From Conidiobolus incongruus B7586 (Eukaryota; Entomophthoromycota; Entomophthoromycetes; Entomophthorales; Conidiobolaceae): a stretch of 23,421 nucleotides of DNA. Below, piece by piece: positions 20,028 to 23,421 of this stretch. Where the stretch lies: NCBI GenBank assembly GCA_000697335.1, contig JNEM01015062.1:1-23421 (forward strand), given 5' to 3'. The position numbers were made by a program, and so were the translations under genes. The notes under the pieces are model-generated. The model was not told where the DNA came from, searched no databases, and was given only the letters and a program-made list of their open reading frames with translations. How positions within the stretch are numbered: the first letter of the stretch is position 1; every line of letters starts with the position of its first letter.

Positions 20028-21846
20028 ATGAATAACGGTTATTCAAACGGATATCCGCAGAATCAAGGATATAATCCAGGTGGCTATCCTCAGCCCCAAG
20101 GCTACCCTCCTCAGGGTTATCCTCCCCAGCAGGGTTATCCTCCCCAGCAGGGTTATCCTCCTCAACAGGGTTATCCCCCACCACAAGGTTACAACCAACA
20201 ATATCAATCACCACCACAACAATACCCTCCTCACCCAAATACCACTTCTCCAGCTTATGATCAACCTGCTCAGCAGCTAATTCCAAGTAACAGCGAGAAA
20301 TTCGCCCCAGCTCCCCGTTTCAATGACATTTGGGCTGCTATTTTATATTTCATATGCTTGGCTGGTTTTATTGTATCTGCTGCCATTTACATTAAAGGTT
20401 TCAACTTTGCTGACTTGTCCAGAACCAAAATTTTTGATCATGAAGCTTCTATTTACCTCTATTCTATTTTGGTCGGTGGTATCGCTTCCATTATCGCCTC
20501 TGGTATCTATTTATTCTTAATGCAAACGTAAGTTTCTAATTTTCATTTATTGGTTATTTGATTAATCTAAATAATTTTTAGATTCCCAGGCTTTTTAATC
20601 CGAGTATCCTTCTGGTTCTCAGCTGCCATGTACTTTGTAACGGCCGCTTTCTTCTTCAAAGCTGGTGGTCCTATGAACACGGTCTTTGCTGTCCTTTCTT
20701 TAATTGGTGGTGTTATTTACATTTTCTTATGGTGGTCATGGCGTCATAAGATCCCTTTCGCCACTTTGATGTTAAAGAATGTTTCCAAATTCGTTTCTAA
20801 CTACTGGGGAACTATTGTGTCATCTGTTTTATTCCTGATCGTTTCTTTTGCTTTCTATGTCGTTTGGACTTTGACCGCTGCTTCAGTGCTTCAAGCTTCT
20901 AGTGCAGAATCAAAGAACAATTGTCGTCGTGACAGATACGGTCGTGAAACATGTCCTTTACCTCCTAAATATTATATCTTCTATATCTATTTGGTGTTTG
21001 CTCTCTTTTGGACCACTCAAGTAATGATTACTATAATTATTTATCAGTTACACTTTCTAATGATTTGCATTTTTAGCTCATTCGTGATTTGTCCCACATG
21101 ACTGTCTCTGGTGCTTTCGGATCTTTCTATTTCTTTCCCAACGGTGGCAAATTTACTACTGCTGCATCTGCTGGTAGAGCTTTGACTACCTCATTTGGCA
21201 GTGGTTGTTTCGGCAGTTTACTTATTGCTGTCTTAAGAACTTTGCGCTTCATCGCCAACTCGGTACGTAACTCCGAAGAAGGTTGGTTAGCGTTCGTTGC
21301 TTGCTGTATTGAATGCATTATTGGAATGATGGAAGGTCTTTTGGAATACTTCAATACCTATGCTTACACCTACTGTGCTATGTATGGTAAACCCTACCTC
21401 GAAGCCGGTAAAGCTACCTGGAACTTGATCAAGGATCGTGGTATTGAAGCTATCATCAATGATAACCTCGTTGGTAACGTCCTTGGTTTGGGAGGTTTCT
21501 TGGTTGGTGGTATTGCTGCCCTCCTCGGTTTCATCTTTATCCTTATCAAGGATAGTACATCATCAACCAATCCTCCTCCATCCAAAGATCCTGCTGTCGT
21601 TATTGTCATCGTCCTTATTAACTTATTGGTCGGTAATTTGTTATTCAGCATTTTGGCCTCAGTCATCGATTCCGCCAACGTTTCATTCTTCGTGTGTCTA
21701 GCTGAAGATCCTCAAGCTTTAGCTGCCACTAACCCTGAATTATTTGAAAAGGTAACCTCACCTATATTTTAATTTTAATTGAACATTTACTAATTGATTG
21801 ATTTTAGATTCGTCAAACATATCCCGAAGTTGTTCAATCTGTTTAA
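20028..21846 (+). CDS. PNS1: Choline-transporter-like protein, SLC44/Pns1 family
   Basis: Four exons (20028-20527, 20582-21020, 21077-21751, 21808-21846) with introns of 54-56 nt encode 550 residues. The family comprises multi-pass plasma-membrane proteins; animal members transport choline, while yeast Pns1 has no settled substrate. Residues 1 to about 90 are a cytosolic tail of GYPPQ-type repeats. Membrane segments follow at about 102-122, 142-165, 171-192, 198-218, 244-267 and 297-312, with more in the C-terminal half, in line with the family's roughly ten. A loop after the fifth segment holds C281 and C291. The conserved C-terminal signature is clear: RALTTSFGSGCFGSLLIAVL at 347-366, then INDNLVGNVLGLGGFL and a closing EDPQALAATNPELFEKIRQT that runs across the last intron. 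The first ATG after the TATA box is used; an upstream in-frame TTG is not. Confidence 0.93.
20121..20192 (+). repeat. 18-bp coding tandem repeat (GYPPQQ) in the SLC44-like gene
   Basis: Two identical 18-bp units (CCTCCCCAGCAGGGTTAT) at 20121-20138 and 20139-20156 are followed by a close variant at 20157-20174 and a diverged one at 20175-20192. A 15-bp relative precedes them. Each unit adds PPQQGY to the cytosolic tail. Near-identity at the DNA level suggests recent slippage or unequal exchange. Confidence 0.9.
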
Positions 21847-21910
21847 TCTTCAATTATTAACTAATCCGACTACATCTATTAAGTTGATACAGTATATATT
21901 TTCCTAAGTA

Positions 21911-21916
21911 AATAAA
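21911..21916 (+). other. Poly(A) signal AATAAA of the SLC44-like gene
   Basis: AATAAA begins 65 bases after the stop codon, at a spacing like that of the other genes in the window. Confidence 0.45.
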
Positions 21917-22294
21917 ATTTTCAAAATTATGGATTTTGAACTCATTCCCAATAACATCGGATCACTTTCAAAACCCTCCCTCTCCTACAATCCTTTATTT
22001 AAATTGTATTAAAAGGGTCAAGTTTTATTAAATTTTTGTTTCAAATTTAAAAAAATTTTAAAAAACTTGATTATTTTGTTATGGCAATGAATTTTCACCA
22101 CTAATATTTAAATCCTTCAGAAACAAAATTTAAATTCAAGGGAATGTGATTTAATGCTTAGAAGACTTGCAAAGTATGATTGAAGAGAATTAACAAATTA
22201 TAACGGTGTATTATTGAGGTAGTATTATTATTATAAACTACTAAATATGATGTTAAAAATATATGATAAAAATGTTCAGTAGTGTATCAGTTGA
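21917..22294. other. 3' flank of the SLC44-like gene, nothing recognised
   Basis: The first 100 bases are somewhat C-rich (e.g. aaaccctccctctcctac near 21971), then AT-rich sequence follows. No open frame, tRNA or repeat was found. Confidence 0.5.
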
Positions 22295-22759
22295 ATGAAA
22301 ACAAAAATTAATTCATATGACTATGAAAGATATCAAAATAACTTCACTGAATTAACATACGAAAACAAAGTTTATATTGAAAGTTAGACAAATGATTTGA
22401 AACAATGTCAAATCATACTGGGATATTTTTTGAAATCTTTATTCCTTTTAATATCATCTCTTTTGTTATTAGAATGTAAGATATTTTCATATTAATGAAA
22501 TCAATATTAAATTTTAATGTGTATTAAATTTGATAATATTGAAGATAAAATCAATATTTTCTCAATTATTTTGATATATTATTCTTTTTTAATATATTTA
22601 ATCACAAATAAAGTCAATTTTCAAATATTTAAAGTATTTATAATTAATTTTATATTATATAAGCTTAGAAGAAATATTAACATATACGAAAAGTTAATCA
22701 ATTTTAATCATTCTATACATATTTCAATGTTAGTATTGTTAATATTTTTTTTGAAATAA
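22295..22759 (+). pseudogene. Decayed hydrophobic (possibly membrane) protein gene
   Basis: From an ATG at 22295 one frame continues for 154 codons to a stop at 22757-22759 with only four internal stops (one near 22385, three clustered at about 22489-22509), against about 15 expected. The last run, 22517-22756, is open for 80 codons. The translation has long hydrophobic stretches (ILGYFLKSLFLLISSLLLL, FSIILIYYSFLIYLI, ISMLVLLIFFLK) separated by polar, basic loops such as LYKLRRNINIYEKL, as in a multi-pass membrane protein. A 7TM receptor is one possibility, but no diagnostic motif is visible. AT-rich DNA readily encodes Ile/Leu/Phe, so the membrane-protein reading is tentative. Confidence 0.3.
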
Positions 22760-23421
22760 TCATTATTAAATTTGGTTTAAAGCTTTATAAAAAAATCAGT
22801 ATTGGCAATCGTATATCAAATAAATTCATAATAAAACTCAACATCAATACTAATACATCTGAATAATAGATTTTATTATCAATCAGAATGATTAGTTTAT
22901 TGAAATTAATTCTATTCACTATAGAATACCCTGAAATATATTACTCAAAAATAATATTAATATGGTCAAATTTTTATAATATTATTTTTAAATTTAATAA
23001 TTTTATAGAGAAAAAAAAATTTCATTAAATTTATTTTAAAAAATAAAAATAATTTTTAAATAGCATAACTATATACTATATATTAAAAATATTAAAATAA
23101 TAATAAATTATATAATATATTTTAGAAACTCATTTTTATTAGTAAATGGACATTTTTAATAATGAAATTGATATTGATTATATATAATTTATCAATTAGA
23201 TTCATAAATATAGCATTATATATTAACATTTGATTAATAATACTTAATTTAACTAGATCTGATTAAACCCAAGAATTTTCTATCAAATTTAAAAATATTT
23301 TCATTTGATAAAATATTAAAATTAAGTTTTAATTAATAAAAAAACTTATTAGATAATTTATATTATTTTAATAATTCAATATTTAAATTTTATTTAATAT
23401 AAATTATTATAATTTTTATAA
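22760..23421. other. AT-rich DNA at the right edge, nothing recognised
   Basis: Very low G+C, stops in all frames, and no tandem array or RNA gene. Confidence 0.6.

Noticed and set aside
20020-20286. Minus-strand frame of 88 codons and a second plus frame across the GYPPQ repeat
   Set aside because: The tandem repeat length (18 bp) keeps all frames open; these are repeat shadows.
1-23421. Mobile elements, viral remnants, CRISPR arrays, rRNA or a biosynthetic cluster
   Set aside because: No terminal or long inverted repeats, integrase, transposase or reverse-transcriptase motifs, regular spacer arrays or rRNA cores were seen. The P450 has no partner biosynthetic genes nearby.

Overview
The window looks like nuclear DNA of an early-diverging, extremely AT-rich fungus. 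It holds five compact, intron-rich protein genes, all on the + strand, and two tRNA genes, both on the - strand. Long intergenic stretches fall to about 6% G+C (22 G/C in 360 bases, counted by hand for 16741-17100). The 21 introns I infer are all 47-65 nt, GT..AG, and 19 of them begin GTAA. A Cdc10-type septin, a fungal-style choline-transporter-like protein and the standard genetic code point to a fungus. A P450 and a mitochondrial Ptc7-like phosphatase, whose known target is ubiquinone synthesis, argue against the anaerobic gut fungi, the other familiar very AT-rich group. A Conidiobolus-like (Entomophthoromycotina) species is my best guess, but this is inference.

Layout: 1-1.6 kb is AT-rich with no gene. 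A complete cytochrome P450 lies at 1661-3201 behind a TATA box. From 3.3 to 6.3 kb there are two decayed genes: one of unknown family on the - strand, converging on the P450, and one leucine-rich-repeat-like on the + strand. tRNA-Ile(AAT) is at 6.8 kb. A PP2C phosphatase of the Ptc7 type (8287-9487) is followed 312 bp later by dynactin subunit p62 (9800-11635). tRNA-Cys(GCA) is at 12.2 kb. The septin with eight introns spans 13209-14695. An AT desert with microsatellites runs from 14.75 to about 18.5 kb. A second decayed leucine-rich-repeat-like gene lies at 18.5-19.4 kb. The SLC44/Pns1-like membrane protein with a proline/glutamine/tyrosine repeat tail is at 20028-21846. The right end carries a decayed hydrophobic, possibly membrane-protein, gene at 22.3-22.76 kb and then featureless AT-rich DNA.

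The five intact genes are ordinary cell-biology genes (lipid or xenobiotic oxidation, mitochondrial phosphatase, dynein-dynactin transport, septin cytoskeleton, membrane transport) with no sign of a shared pathway or cluster. I found no mobile element, CRISPR array or novel multi-gene system. The least expected content is the set of four gene relics in the intergenic DNA. They are visible only as long same-frame stretches with far fewer stops than the base composition predicts.
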